Below are positions 16,640 through 26,592 of a DNA stretch of 64,000 bases, piece by piece (position 1 is the first letter of the stretch; the number at the start of each line of letters is the position of its first letter). A program made the translations under genes and the position numbers. The stretch comes from CAYFPS01 sp964345075 (GTDB lineage Bacteria > CAIWAD01). A model generated the notes under the pieces. It was not told the origin of the DNA, made no database searches, and saw only the letters and a program-made list of their open reading frames with translations. The stretch is taken from contig CAYFPS010000007.1 in the NCBI GenBank assembly GCA_964345075.1, positions 67,099 through 131,098 on the forward strand, written 5' to 3'.

Positions 16640-17437
16640 TCACTCCACCAGATTCAGTTCCATGCCATCTTCAGTAGCACGCTGACGCAGTTCACCCGAG
16701 GCGACAATCAGACTGCCTCCGCTCCAGCCAAGCTGCAGGCGACCATCGTCCAGCAGCCGGGATTGTGTCAGCACTTCGCTTCGTCCCTGCCAGTTAAGCT
16801 TGCAGGGCATGCGCCTGAGCAAATGCCAGGCTTCCAGCTCTTCGCGCAGCAATTTGCTGTCGTTGATCAGAAGCGGAAAGTGCCGTGCCCTGTCCAGGAG
16901 CGAATGCACAAGCTTCTCACGATCCGGCAGGAGTCCGGCCCCGGCCAGACTGATGGCGGGCTGATCAACCTCAGCGGGAAAACGTTGCTGATAGAGGTTG
17001 ACACCAAAACCACAAACAGCCTTGCACTTTTCGCCCTGAACCTGGGTCTGCACAAGGATTCCTGCCAGCTTGGAGGGCGCTCCGAAACCCAGCATCAGCA
17101 GATCGTTGGGCCACTTCCAGCAGATGGGCAGCTCTTCGCCACCGGCCTCGATAATGCACTTGCGCAGGGTGTCCAGCAGGGCCCAGCAGCAGGCAAGAGC
17201 AATCAGGCCCATTCCCTTTTGTGTTACAAAATCGAAACGCAGACTGATCAGGAGGCCTTCCCCGGGCGGACAGTACCAGCTGCGGCCGCGCCGTCCCTGT
17301 CCGCCGCTCTGGTAGTCCACCAGAAGCGCCGTGAAGTCACGATCCAGCTCATTGCCGCTGCCGATGGCGTCCAGCAGCTCGCGATTGCTGCTTTCCACCT
17401 CCTGTCGTCGATGGAGATTCCAGCTGAGTGGCTTCAC
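16640..17437 (-). CDS. birA: Biotin--protein ligase without an N-terminal repressor domain
   Basis: A 265-residue class I ligase that attaches biotin to carboxylase carrier domains. The signature GQGRRGRSWYCPPGEGLLIS binds biotinyl-AMP; CWKWPNDLL and PSKLAGILVQ complete the active site, and GFGVNLYQ follows. No helix-turn-helix precedes the catalytic domain, so it should not act as the biotin repressor. GTG start overlaps the upstream phosphatase stop by 4 bases. It fits with the biotin-dependent carboxylase subunit at 9670. Confidence 0.92.
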   Translation of the reverse strand: MKPLSWNLHRRQEVESSNRELLDAIGSGNELDRDFTALLVDYQSGGQGRRGRSWYCPPGEGLLISLRFDFVTQKGMGLIALACCWALLDTLRKCIIEAGGEELPICWKWPNDLLMLGFGAPSKLAGILVQTQVQGEKCKAVCGFGVNLYQQRFPAEVDQPAISLAGAGLLPDREKLVHSLLDRARHFPLLINDSKLLREELEAWHLLRRMPCKLNWQGRSEVLTQSRLLDDGRLQLGWSGGSLIVASGELRQRATEDGMELNLVE

Positions 17438-20028
17438 GACTTCAGTCCATTTTTCGATACATGTATCACAACCAGCGTCAAGTCATCTACTTGCTCGTTG
17501 CCTTTTTCCCAGGCCCTGACTTCTTCATGAATCTCGGCCTCCAGCTCTTCGGCCGTACTGGCCTGACTGCCTTCCAGCAGTTGCCGCAGACGATCTTCAC
17601 CGAATTCTTCTTCCTGTCCGTTTTGAGCCTCCGTCAGGCCGTCGGTGTAGAAGATCAGCCAGTCTCCGGGCACAAGCTCCAGGTCTTCGGCGTCGTAGCC
17701 CACTCCGGCAAACATGCCGAGTGCCATGCCACCGCAATCCAGCGTGCGACAGGTTCCCGCACGCAGCAGTAGTGGTGGATTGTGTCCGGCGTTGGAATAG
17801 TGCAGGCGAAAGCCCTCTGTCGTCCGCTCCAGCTGCCCCTGCACAAAGGTTACAAAGAGCTCGTCAGCCGTTGTCGCAGCCAGGCGGTCATTCAGGCGCA
17901 CATTGCTCTCGGCACTGTCCAGGTCAAGCTCCAGCATGCTGCGCCAAGCGGCCTGAAGGTTGCTCATCAGTAGCGCGGCGGCCACGCCCTTGCCGGAGAC
18001 ATCACCCAGTGCCAGAAAAACCGAGTCATTACTCTGTGATACAAAATCATAGTAATCGCCGCCGGTTTCAAGCGCCATCCGGCAACCACCGGCAATCTGC
18101 AAGCCTGGTATGCAGGGAGGCGCAGCGGGCAACAAGCCCTGTTGGATGTTGCGCGCAATGGTCAGTTCACGCTCAAGCCGCTCTTTGACGGCCAGATCCC
18201 GCATATTATCACGAATCCGCGAGCTCATGGCATTGAAGGACCGGGCCAGTCTGCCCAGCTCGTCTTCCGTGCGAATTGGCAGGACAAGGTCCAGATTGCC
18301 ACGGGCAAGCTCCTCGGTGCCTGCACGCAATTCTTCCGTGCTGCGCGTGATACGCAGATTGATCCGCCAGGCAATCCAGAAGCCTATCAGCAACAGAGGA
18401 ATAAGATTCAGCAGCAGCACCACCAGCACAACGACATAGTGGACGATCACCACACGCTCGCTGTTCAGCAGCACGGGAAGAATCTTGCCGGGAAGTGCCT
18501 CAGCCTGCGCCAGGATCTGTTCGCTGGCATCCGCCAGAGGAAAATCCCTGTCGCCGATCCGCGACAGACCCAGCGCAAAAAAGCGGCGCGAGAAGGGATC
18601 GGAGGGAACAGGATAACCGCGTGTGCGCCCCAGTTCCCGCGCGCTGTAGGTTCCAAAGCCAAAGGTGCTGGTCAGAAAGGCCGGCAAATCCGCACCGCTG
18701 ATGGAAACCAGCCTGACCTCACTGCCGACGGCCTCTGCAATTCGATCGACTGCCTCTGCATCCAGCGGAAAGAAGCCCAGCGCCAGCAATCGTTCCCGCT
18801 CCACCATGGCCACCTGCCAGGCCTTGCTTCCAACGCGTATCACGCCCGTTGAACTGCGAGTACGCCAGTCAGCTGGAAGCTCGAGTTGGTCCAGTGGAAA
18901 ATCACCCGGCATGCGCCAGCTGGAAATCAGCCGCCGCCAGCTCTCGGTAGATGTGCTGTCGGCAGGATCCGCTTCCCGCTGCCTCAAATAAAGGCTGTAA
19001 TGGCCGCGCCCGGCGTCGTGTTCGCTGCCCAGACTGCGAATCTGTTGTTCAAACAGTTGTTGGGCCTGTCTGTCCAGCGGGTTTGAATATGCCTGTGCGA
19101 AAAGGGAAGTAATCAGGCGACCACTCTCCATGCGCGTATCCAGACCTCGTGATACAAGGTGTGCGCGGTAAGTGCCCAGAACGACAAAGGCCGCGGTTCC
19201 AATCAGAATGCCAAGCAGCAGCAGCGGCAGCAGGCCGGTAAGGAGAGCGTTGGTGGCCAGCTTGGTGCGAATGCGACTTTCCATCAGCAGGCGGCGAACC
19301 AGCAGAAAGCTCAACAGCAGCAGCAGGATGCTGGTAAAGGCCAGGGCCGGACCGTGGGAAGGCGCAAACCAGGCTTCCAGCTGGCGGGCAGCATCAACAG
19401 GGGCTGTATCGAAAGTGCTGGCCTGAACCTGGCTACCGAAATTCCTGACGAAGTTCAAAATGGCCCAGAATCCTTGAACCACAAAAAGCAGCCAGGCCAG
19501 TGGAATCCAGCGGTGCAGGCTGGCCACGCTTAACCAGCGCCAGCCGGCCAGAAGGGCCAGAGGAATCAGGAAATTGGAATTCCCGAAAAGCAGGCCGGTA
19601 ATGGTTAGCAGGGCCACCAGCCAGCGACCTATGCGCCTTCGCCAGCGGAGATCGGATTCATCACACCACCATTTGACAGCCTGATCCAGAATCAGACCAG
19701 AAAGCAGGAGCTGCACCAGAAAGGCAGGCAGGAGCCAGCCGATGGCTCCGCTGGAGCTGGCCAGAAAGGTAAAGGGGTAAATCAGTCCGGAAGCCGCCAG
19801 CAGAAGCCAGGAGGCAGGCTCAAACTCAACCTGCAAGCGTCTGACCAGCAGCCAGGCGGCAGCAATCAGCAGGAGTCCGGCAGCGGCAGGCAGCTCCTCC
19901 GATCCCTGTGAATAGGCCAGCCATGCCCAGCTGCAACCGCCAAGGGCAAAGCTCAGGGGCCAGCGCCACTGACGATCCAGATGGCGCAGCCAGCTTCGAA
20001 GAATGCGTGGTTGTGTTGTGTTGCTCAT
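17434..20028 (-). CDS. Multi-pass membrane PP2C (SpoIIE-type) phosphatase with HAMP domain
   Basis: An 864-residue sensor phosphatase. The N-terminal half has about eight hydrophobic helices, then a transmembrane segment (LLPLLLLGILIGTAAFVV), an extracytoplasmic region, another transmembrane helix (VIVHYVVVLVVLLLNLIPLL) and a HAMP-like linker (EELRAGTEELARGNLDLVLP). The SpoIIE domain has METGGDYYDFVSQ, LALGDVSGKGVAAALLMS, LHYSNAGHNPPLL and LIFYTDGLTEAQN, with the metal-binding Asp residues in place. Targets are usually anti-sigma antagonists; none is seen nearby. The start is uncertain (20028 or 20067). Confidence 0.88.
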   Translation of the reverse strand: MSNTTQPRILRSWLRHLDRQWRWPLSFALGGCSWAWLAYSQGSEELPAAAGLLLIAAAWLLVRRLQVEFEPASWLLLAASGLIYPFTFLASSSGAIGWLLPAFLVQLLLSGLILDQAVKWWCDESDLRWRRRIGRWLVALLTITGLLFGNSNFLIPLALLAGWRWLSVASLHRWIPLAWLLFVVQGFWAILNFVRNFGSQVQASTFDTAPVDAARQLEAWFAPSHGPALAFTSILLLLLSFLLVRRLLMESRIRTKLATNALLTGLLPLLLLGILIGTAAFVVLGTYRAHLVSRGLDTRMESGRLITSLFAQAYSNPLDRQAQQLFEQQIRSLGSEHDAGRGHYSLYLRQREADPADSTSTESWRRLISSWRMPGDFPLDQLELPADWRTRSSTGVIRVGSKAWQVAMVERERLLALGFFPLDAEAVDRIAEAVGSEVRLVSISGADLPAFLTSTFGFGTYSARELGRTRGYPVPSDPFSRRFFALGLSRIGDRDFPLADASEQILAQAEALPGKILPVLLNSERVVIVHYVVVLVVLLLNLIPLLLIGFWIAWRINLRITRSTEELRAGTEELARGNLDLVLPIRTEDELGRLARSFNAMSSRIRDNMRDLAVKERLERELTIARNIQQGLLPAAPPCIPGLQIAGGCRMALETGGDYYDFVSQSNDSVFLALGDVSGKGVAAALLMSNLQAAWRSMLELDLDSAESNVRLNDRLAATTADELFVTFVQGQLERTTEGFRLHYSNAGHNPPLLLRAGTCRTLDCGGMALGMFAGVGYDAEDLELVPGDWLIFYTDGLTEAQNGQEEEFGEDRLRQLLEGSQASTAEELEAEIHEEVRAWEKGNEQVDDLTLVVIHVSKNGLKS

Positions 20029-20044
20029 GAAACCCGCGGGCGCT

Positions 20045-20881
20045 TCAGAAAGGCGCCGGAAGCACATCCAACCTGCTTAGCAGATGCAGCACGGGAACCG
20101 CGAAAATCCATGAATCGAAGCGGTCCAGCACTCCACCATGTCCGGGGAGGAGATTTGCCGAGTCTTTCACCCCCGCGTCCCGCTTCAGCCGTGACTCCAG
20201 CAGGTCACCCATGGGTCCAAGCAGGCCCATGATCAGACCCAGCAGCAGACCGGCAGGCACCAGTTCCGGAGAAAAAAAGCGGGCAGCCAGCGAACCGGCA
20301 AACATGGCACCCAGCAGACCGGCCACAAAGCCCTCAATGGTCTTTTTGGGTGATACACGCTCGAATAGTTTGTGACGACCAAAAAAGCGGCCGCCAAAAT
20401 AGGCAAAAGTGTCAGTGGCCCAGGTGCTGATCAGCAGCATGATCATCAGGGGCCCGGCGGGGGCATCGGCGGCAACCAGCTCCCGGTTCATGGCCGTCAG
20501 AGCAGCAAAGGGCAGGGTGCCGATCAGGGCCGCCGTCATGGCACCGCCGATTCCGGCCAGCACTTCGCTGCGGGAGCTGAACAGCTCGCGGGCCAGCAGC
20601 GCCAGCATCCAGATAGCTGTCAGCGTTCCGAACAGGGCATGGAAATCCAGCGTGGAAAAGCCAGCGGCCAGCGGAAGAACCACGACATAAGGCATAACCC
20701 AACCGCGGGAATGTCCGATGCCCTTTTCCTTGAGCAGGTTGCACATTTCCAGAAAGGCCAACAGACTCAGCAGGGTACAAAGCAGGGTAAGGCCTGCTCC
20801 GCCCAACCAGAAAAGGAGCCCCAGAATCGGGACTCCAACGAGGGATGTGAGTACGCGGGATTGTAGATCGCTCAGCTGCAT
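20045..20881 (-). CDS. cdsA: Phosphatidate cytidylyltransferase
   Basis: A 278-residue integral membrane enzyme making CDP-diacylglycerol from phosphatidic acid and CTP. Seven or eight hydrophobic helices are visible. The family signature is at the C-terminus: SRLKRDAGVKDSANLLPGHG followed by GVLDRFDS. TDTFAYFGGRFFGRHK and VSPKKTIEG are also typical. I use ATG at 20881 (MQLSDLQSRVLTSLVG) because longer versions add a non-membrane, non-conserved leader; no good ribosome site is visible. Confidence 0.92.
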   Translation of the reverse strand: MQLSDLQSRVLTSLVGVPILGLLFWLGGAGLTLLCTLLSLLAFLEMCNLLKEKGIGHSRGWVMPYVVVLPLAAGFSTLDFHALFGTLTAIWMLALLARELFSSRSEVLAGIGGAMTAALIGTLPFAALTAMNRELVAADAPAGPLMIMLLISTWATDTFAYFGGRFFGRHKLFERVSPKKTIEGFVAGLLGAMFAGSLAARFFSPELVPAGLLLGLIMGLLGPMGDLLESRLKRDAGVKDSANLLPGHGGVLDRFDSWIFAVPVLHLLSRLDVLPAPF

Positions 20882-21017
20882 GTCGCAAGGTAAGGCTTTT
20901 CCGCCAAGGCACCTTGACTGGAAGTCCGGTTTGCAAAGATTTCGCCCCTTGGTGTAGAGCCAGGTAGAGATTTCCTTCAGCCGGCCGCAAAACAAGGATC
21001 CTCTTGCGGCCTAGCAC

Positions 21018-21046
21018 TTGAAAAAACCCGCATATTCACCTATTAT
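21018..21046 (+). promoter_or_regulatory. Sigma-70 type promoter for the ppiD-like gene
   Basis: TTGAAA (21018-21023) and TATTAT (21041-21046) with an ideal 17-base spacer lie 33 bases before the start codon, in the divergent gap next to cdsA. GGGAG follows at 21064-21068 as ribosome site. Confidence 0.6.
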
Positions 21047-21078
21047 GAGCGGTTTGAGCATTTGGGAGAAACAGCCTT

Positions 21079-22902
21079 ATGATGCGGACACTCCGCGACA
21101 ACACCAAGGTCATCCTCTGGATTCTGATCCTTGTCTTCGTGGCCACCATTGTTTTCAGCTGGGGTATGGGCGGTTTTGATACCGTATCCGGACCCACCGG
21201 CACGGTAGTGGCCAACGTGGACGGCGAGGAGATCGATTTTCGCGAATACGAGCGGCTGGTCTCCAACCGCCTGCAGCAGACGGGCGACCGCGCAGACAAT
21301 GCGCAGGTGCTGAATGCGCGCAAGAACGGCTGGAACGATCTGGTCAATCTCGCGCTGGAGCGGCAGGCCTGTGCCGAGCTGGGCATCAACGCCAGTGACG
21401 GCGAAGTGGCTGACATGATTCAGTACATGCCACCGGCAAGTGTCACCAGCGACACCACTTTTATGAGCAATGGCGTCTTTGATACGCTCAAGTGGCACGA
21501 CATTCTGCGCAGCGAGAACCTTAAAGGTTATCTGCTGGCCATGGAAGCCCAGTATCGCCAGAGTCTGCCCTACCAGAAGCTGCGCAGCCGCATCAACAGT
21601 TTTGCGCTGGCTTCCGATGCGGACCTCGAAGAAGACTTCCTGGTGAAGAACCAGACGGCTCAGGGCCGTTACATGGTCTTCCCTTACAACACCTTTGATG
21701 TGGACTCGGCCAGTGTGACCGAGGCGGATCTGAAGGCCTGGTACGACAGCAAGCGCGACGATTTCAAGAGCGACGAAGAGCGCGAGATCGATTATGTGCA
21801 GTTTGAGGTCAAGCCTTCGGCCGAAGACACGCTGGACGCGCAGGACCAGATTGCCTACATCAAGCGCCAGCTGGATCGTGGCGAATCCTTTGAGGACATG
21901 GCCCGCACCTACTCCACCGATGCATCCAACGCGGATCGCGGTGGTGATCTTGGCTGGTTCGGCCCCGGTCGCATGGTGCCGGCTTTTGAAGAAGCTGCCT
22001 TTGCCGCTGAAATTGGCTCGATTGTCGGCCCCGTGGAAACCCGCTTCGGCCTGCACCTGATCAAGGTCAATGATCACGAGGAGCGCGACAAGGGCGATGG
22101 CGAAAAGGAAGAGCAGGTTTCGGCCCAGCACATCCTGATCAAGTACGAAGCCAGCTCGATGACTCACAGCGATCTGCGCGCCAAGGCTGATGCGCTTTAC
22201 GAGGATGCCCAGAACGGTAATTTCGAAGTGCTTTGTGCCGAGCGCGGTTTCGAGATCAAGGAGGGCCGTCCCTTTGCCAAGGGTGGAAACGTCCCGGGTG
22301 TGGGTCGTAGCGCACGCGCTTCGGATCTTGTCTATGCTGCGCAGGAAGGCAGCGTGATCAGCCCCGTATACGACGCCCGTGGTGGCTGGTTCGTGATGCG
22401 ACTGAAGAAGGTCATGCCTGAAGGTCTGAAGCCCCTGAGCGAAGTCCGCGATCGAGTCTACGGCGAGGTCTACAAGCAGAAGCAGCAGGACAAGGCTCTG
22501 GCCGCCGCCGAAGCCTGGCTCGCCGCCAACCCCGTGGCCAGTCTGGACAGCAGCCTTGCCGCCAGCAAGATCGAGTTCGGACAACTGGCCGAGCCCATCA
22601 AGATCAACCAGTTCATTCGTGGCTCAATCGGCCGCGATCTGGCCTTCTCCACCAGTCTCTTCACGCAGCCTGTGGGCGAAATCGGCAAGCCCTTCGCCGG
22701 CGTACGCGGCGCTTACATTGTTGAGTGCACGGCCCGTGACGATGCAGGCGAACTGCTGGCCTCACTGGAAAAGGACCTGCCCACACGCCGCTCCGATGCG
22801 ATCAACACGCAGAGCAGTGGTGCTTATGGCAGCTGGTCTCGTTTTGCCAAGGACAAGGCCCTCATTGAGGACAACCGTGTCCGCTTCGGAATCGATTACT
22901 GA
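21079..22902 (+). CDS. ppiD: PpiD/SurA-like periplasmic peptidyl-prolyl isomerase
   Basis: A 607-residue chaperone. A single N-terminal anchor (VILWILILVFVATIVFSWGM) leads into a SurA_N-like helical region (GEEIDFREYERLVSNRL), and a parvulin domain with DIAYI-type lead-in, GESFEDMARTYSTDASNADR, GGDLGWFGPGRMVPAFEEAAF and TRFGLHLIKVND. A second, more divergent parvulin-like unit (SAQHILIKYEA, YAAQEGSVISPV) follows. It should assist folding of exported proteins from the inner membrane. It has its own promoter and terminator. It contains no exact copy of the dispersed octamer over 1.8 kb. Confidence 0.88.
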   Translation: MMRTLRDNTKVILWILILVFVATIVFSWGMGGFDTVSGPTGTVVANVDGEEIDFREYERLVSNRLQQTGDRADNAQVLNARKNGWNDLVNLALERQACAELGINASDGEVADMIQYMPPASVTSDTTFMSNGVFDTLKWHDILRSENLKGYLLAMEAQYRQSLPYQKLRSRINSFALASDADLEEDFLVKNQTAQGRYMVFPYNTFDVDSASVTEADLKAWYDSKRDDFKSDEEREIDYVQFEVKPSAEDTLDAQDQIAYIKRQLDRGESFEDMARTYSTDASNADRGGDLGWFGPGRMVPAFEEAAFAAEIGSIVGPVETRFGLHLIKVNDHEERDKGDGEKEEQVSAQHILIKYEASSMTHSDLRAKADALYEDAQNGNFEVLCAERGFEIKEGRPFAKGGNVPGVGRSARASDLVYAAQEGSVISPVYDARGGWFVMRLKKVMPEGLKPLSEVRDRVYGEVYKQKQQDKALAAAEAWLAANPVASLDSSLAASKIEFGQLAEPIKINQFIRGSIGRDLAFSTSLFTQPVGEIGKPFAGVRGAYIVECTARDDAGELLASLEKDLPTRRSDAINTQSSGAYGSWSRFAKDKALIEDNRVRFGIDY

Positions 22903-22926
22903 TTCCATTTGCAGCCAACAAGAAGG

Positions 22927-22951
22927 GTCCCGAACGATCGGGACGCTTTTT
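22927..22951 (+). terminator. Intrinsic terminator after the ppiD-like gene
   Basis: GTCCCGA and TCGGGAC form a 7-bp stem around ACGA, followed by GC and TTTTT at 22947-22951. It abuts the stop of the convergent M23 peptidase gene. Confidence 0.8.
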
Positions 22952-24170
22952 ATCTCTGCCAGAATAGCCGCCAGCGATCATCATAAGCATCTCGGCAATC
23001 GGCAGGCAGCGGCTCGGCGGGATCATTTTGAATACCCAGCGGATCGACGATCCTGCCCCGGTCGTGGAATTCGTAGTGAAGATGCGGGCCTGTAGCGCGG
23101 CCAGTAGCGCCAACATAGCCGATCACCTGATTCTGTTCGACCTGCGAGCCCAGCTTGAGGCCTTTGGCAATACCGCTTAAATGGCCGTATACGGTGGTAA
23201 AGCGTTCATTGTGGCGGATTCTCAGGACACGGCCATAAAAGGGCTCGGTACCGGCTGTGGTGATAGTTCCGGCGGCCGGAGCAACAATGGGTGTTCCGGA
23301 AGGGGCGGCAAAATCCACACCGGGATGATTGCTGATTTTGCGTGTTACAGGATGTCGGCGTGATCCAAACCGCGAGGATATGCGGCGGTAGTTCAGCGGG
23401 CTTTTCAGAAAGGTCTTCTGAAAGCTGCTGCCGGTTTCATCAAAATAACCGCGTGTATCACAGCCTTCAAACCAGCAGGCGCGCAGGGTATCGCTGGCGC
23501 TGATGTAGCTGGCCGCCAGAATACGTCCTTCCTCGACAATGGTTGAGTCCAGCCAGCGACCCGTGTAGTGCTTCTCTTCCATGACCAGACGAAAGCGGTC
23601 ACCACTGCGAGGTTCAATAAAGAAGTCGATATCCCACTGAAAGATGTCTGTAAAGGCCAGTACGGCTGCAGGGTCGCCACCGGCTTCAAGCATGGCCTCG
23701 TAGAGGCTGCCGTCAATCCTGCCATTGATCACGCGCCAGGCCAGAGCGACATCCAGACTGTCTATGGCATGAGCCCAGTGTGGATCCGCCAGCTGTTGGC
23801 TCCTCTCAGTCTGGCTGGGAAGATTCACACGGACTCGCTTCCAGTCGTTGATCCAGCAGGCAAAGGCCAGCTGACCTGTATCACGATGAGCCAGCAGGCC
23901 CACACTTTGTCCGGGTCGAATGCGGCGATGATCGTGCACCAGATCAAATTCCCGAACCAGACCGGCCAGCATCTCCCGCTCGAGACCAAGTGCCAGCATC
24001 AGGCTCTCGATTGTATCACCGCTGCGAATCTGCTGACGTTTAAGAATGGTCCATTCCGGATGCCGTGCGTCGGCCAGCGATGGTGTTGGGTCGGTGGGTG
24101 CAGGATCACTTTCAGGTGTCTGCCCGCAGGAAAGCGCAAGCAGTAGCAGGGAAAGCAGCAGGCCTCTCAC
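22950..24170 (-). CDS. M23 family metallopeptidase lipoprotein
   Basis: A 406-residue lipoprotein (MRGLLLSLLLLALSC, lipid Cys 15) with an OapA/LysM-like region (IRSGDTIESLMLALGL) and a C-terminal LytM domain: SSRFGSRRHPVTRKISNHPG with the first zinc ligands (H and D of NHPGVDF), and ATGPHLHYEF with the HxH motif. It resembles MepM-type DD-endopeptidases that cut peptidoglycan cross-links. It is the last gene of the 4-base-overlap chain and ends at a terminator region. Confidence 0.9.
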   Translation of the reverse strand: MRGLLLSLLLLALSCGQTPESDPAPTDPTPSLADARHPEWTILKRQQIRSGDTIESLMLALGLEREMLAGLVREFDLVHDHRRIRPGQSVGLLAHRDTGQLAFACWINDWKRVRVNLPSQTERSQQLADPHWAHAIDSLDVALAWRVINGRIDGSLYEAMLEAGGDPAAVLAFTDIFQWDIDFFIEPRSGDRFRLVMEEKHYTGRWLDSTIVEEGRILAASYISASDTLRACWFEGCDTRGYFDETGSSFQKTFLKSPLNYRRISSRFGSRRHPVTRKISNHPGVDFAAPSGTPIVAPAAGTITTAGTEPFYGRVLRIRHNERFTTVYGHLSGIAKGLKLGSQVEQNQVIGYVGATGRATGPHLHYEFHDRGRIVDPLGIQNDPAEPLPADCRDAYDDRWRLFWQR

Positions 24171-25324
24171 GCGCGGGCCTCCTTCAATGCAAAGATCCTT
24201 TCAAAGGCATCGATGCGGTTTTCCCAGCCATGGTCGCGGGCTGCGTCCAGCGCGGCCTGACGGCCAATCGAATTACGCAGTCCGGCATCCCTGGCCAGCT
24301 GAATGATTGCGGCCTCAAGACCCGCTGTGCCCTGATAGAGCATGGCATTTTCCTGATGTCGCATGACCTCGCGCACAGCGGGCGTGTCCTCTACCAGAAT
24401 GGCCGCACCCATGGCCATGTATTCAAAGACTTTCATCGGAAAACCAATATCCGACCAGTCGTCGGAGTAGCTGATGTCACCGTAGCCGATCCAGGCCGGC
24501 AGCTCGGCGTGTGGCACAAAGCCTGCAAAATGGACACGATCCTCCAGGCCCAGTTCGCGGGTCCTCGCCTGATAGAAATCATGAAAGGGCCCGTCGCCCA
24601 CAATCAGCAGCCTGAGCCCGGGCAGCTCCTTCATCAGTGCGGGAAGCACGTGATACAAATCATCCAGACGACGATTGGAGATCTTTCCCACAAAAAGCAG
24701 ATCGATCGTATTCGATTCCTTTGCGGGAAGTCTGGCTGGCGGAACCTCACCACTGAATTCGGCGGCATCACGGATTACGGAAACAGGCCTGTTCGTCCAC
24801 TTCTCCAGCAATTCGCGATGCGCGTCATTGACGGTTGTCACACAGCTGGCAGACCAGAGCGTCAGGTGTTCCAGCAGGCCATACATGGGGGCGAGCAGAT
24901 AATGCCTGAGCAGGCTGCTGTTGTTCTTGCGCACCTGGTAATAGTGGATGCCCATCACATCGTAGACAATGTGTTCAGCCGAATAAAGAATCCGGAGCAG
25001 GGCCGTTCCAAAGGCAACAAAGAGCTCGTCCACAAACCAGGCATCAGGCTTCAGCTCGCGCCGCGCTTTCAGCATCACGGGCAGTAGCAAGAGCGCGAAA
25101 AAGAGCATGTCCAGGCTTTTGATCCCGCTGCCGGGCGTGGGAACCAGCAATTGCCGGACTCCGCGAAAGCTGCGCTCAGCAAAGGCAAAACGGTCGTTGG
25201 GTCCGATCGTAATCAGTTGGTGTCCCCGGTCGCGCAGGCGGTCGTGGATCACAACCCAGCGCAGAATAGCGGCAGGGATTTTCGCTTCATCCACCGGATG
25301 CTGCTGAACCATGCAGATCTTCAT
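24167..25324 (-). CDS. Glycosyltransferase family 4 protein
   Basis: A 385-residue GT-B enzyme. The C-terminal donor-binding half has LLFVGKISNRRLDDLYHVLP, LLIVGDGPFHDFYQ, VHFAGFVPHAELPAWIGYGD and the E-x7-E element FEYMAMGAAILVEDTPAVREV. Sugar donor and acceptor are unknown; a surface polysaccharide or lipid-sugar role is the usual guess. It pairs with the upstream glycosyltransferase and overlaps both neighbours by 4 bases. Confidence 0.85.
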   Translation of the reverse strand: MKICMVQQHPVDEAKIPAAILRWVVIHDRLRDRGHQLITIGPNDRFAFAERSFRGVRQLLVPTPGSGIKSLDMLFFALLLLPVMLKARRELKPDAWFVDELFVAFGTALLRILYSAEHIVYDVMGIHYYQVRKNNSSLLRHYLLAPMYGLLEHLTLWSASCVTTVNDAHRELLEKWTNRPVSVIRDAAEFSGEVPPARLPAKESNTIDLLFVGKISNRRLDDLYHVLPALMKELPGLRLLIVGDGPFHDFYQARTRELGLEDRVHFAGFVPHAELPAWIGYGDISYSDDWSDIGFPMKVFEYMAMGAAILVEDTPAVREVMRHQENAMLYQGTAGLEAAIIQLARDAGLRNSIGRQAALDAARDHGWENRIDAFERIFALKEARA

Positions 25325-26592
25325 TCCGCAAGCTTCTCCTTGATCAGGCTCGTGAAGACACTCTCGTAGCGCTCGGCAACAGCCTGCCAGTTGAGCTCCT
25401 TTTCAATCAAGGCCCTGCCGGCAAGGCCCCACGTCCTGAGGCGGGCCGGATCTGACAGAGCATGCTTGAGTGCAGCAGCCAGTGCCGAAGCATTTGCCGG
25501 TTCTACCAGCAAACCGGTTTGTTGATCCTTTACCGCCAGCGGAATGCCGGCGATTCTGCTGGCAATCACGGGCCGTGAGGCTGCCATGGCCTCCAGAATC
25601 ACATTGGGCAGGCCATCCACATTTCCCGCGCTGTCATGCACGCTCGGCATCAGGAAGAGATCACAGGCGGCCATGGCCGGGCCGATCTGGTCGCGAAGCA
25701 GTCTGCCGGCAAAGTGAACGCTTGCTTCGATCTTCAGTCGACTGACTTGCTGCTTCAGCTCGGCCTCAAGGTCACCTTCTCCGGCGATCACGAGCTTAAG
25801 TTCAGGGTGCTCCTCAAGAACCTTCGGCAGGGCATCCAGCAGAAAGTTGAAGCCTTTCTTGTAGACAAGTCGTCCCAGCACGAGCAGGAGCGGCCCCTCA
25901 CCGCCTTTCAAGTAGTGATCACGAAAGGCTTCAACAGAAGCAGGATCAGGACTGGCTTCAAGCAGGTCGGGGTCGACCGCATAAGGAATCACGTGCGAGC
26001 GCTCACGATCCAGCCCAAGCTTGCAAATGCGATCACGCAGCTCGGGCGAGCAACTTGTCAGACGGCCAAGGCGGGCCAGAGCCAGTTTGCTCATCAGGTT
26101 GAAGGGAAAGCCCTTTTCAGCCACAAAAACATCACTGCCATGCAGGGTAGCCACCAGCGGAATGCCCGTCAGGCGTGATACATGTGAAGCCGTGAAGGCG
26201 TTGGGCAGAAACCAGTGCGCCTGAATCAGATCCGGCTTGAAGCGCCTGGCTTCCCGCCAGAGGGCAAAGAAACCGGCGACTATCAGCAGTGGCGCCAGGA
26301 GCAGCATGTGCGCCTTCAGGCGAATATCTGCCTTGATGGTTCGTGAATATCCCAGCTGATGCCATGAGGCAAAGGGCGCGTAGCGGAAGGTTCTGAGCCT
26401 GGCGCGAGTCCGGCCCTTTGTATCACGATCTGTCTCGAGCTCTTCGGGTGCATAGGCAGCGTCCCAGGCCGCCAGCACAAGCACATCGTGTCCGCGGTTG
26501 GCTAGCTCATCCATCAAAAAGCGGACAAAAGGCCCGTTTGTATCACCCGGATAACGCGGGTAGGTGTGGGTCAGCGCCAGAATGCGCATCAT
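25321..26592 (-). CDS. Glycosyltransferase family 4 protein
   Basis: A 423-residue GT-B enzyme. The acceptor half begins [20 protein letters not shown] and contains [20 protein letters not shown] and [11 protein letters not shown]. The donor half has [53 protein letters not shown] and [20 protein letters not shown]. It is clearly a different paralogue from the gene at 24167, not a duplicate. The substrate is unknown. Confidence 0.87.
   Translation of the reverse strand: MMRILALTHTYPRYPGDTNGPFVRFLMDELANRGHDVLVLAAWDAAYAPEELETDRDTKGRTRARLRTFRYAPFASWHQLGYSRTIKADIRLKAHMLLLAPLLIVAGFFALWREARRFKPDLIQAHWFLPNAFTASHVSRLTGIPLVATLHGSDVFVAEKGFPFNLMSKLALARLGRLTSCSPELRDRICKLGLDRERSHVIPYAVDPDLLEASPDPASVEAFRDHYLKGGEGPLLLVLGRLVYKKGFNFLLDALPKVLEEHPELKLVIAGEGDLEAELKQQVSRLKIEASVHFAGRLLRDQIGPAMAACDLFLMPSVHDSAGNVDGLPNVILEAMAASRPVIASRIAGIPLAVKDQQTGLLVEPANASALAAALKHALSDPARLRTWGLAGRALIEKELNWQAVAERYESVFTSLIKEKLAE

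Noticed and set aside
21043..22584. Minus-strand ORF of 513 codons
   Set aside because: It lies opposite the ppiD-like gene, which has parvulin motifs, promoter and terminator; the antisense frame has no recognisable domain.
24065..25087. Plus-strand ORF of 340 codons
   Set aside because: Antisense to the glycosyltransferase at 24167-25324 with clear GT4 motifs; no ribosome site or domain.
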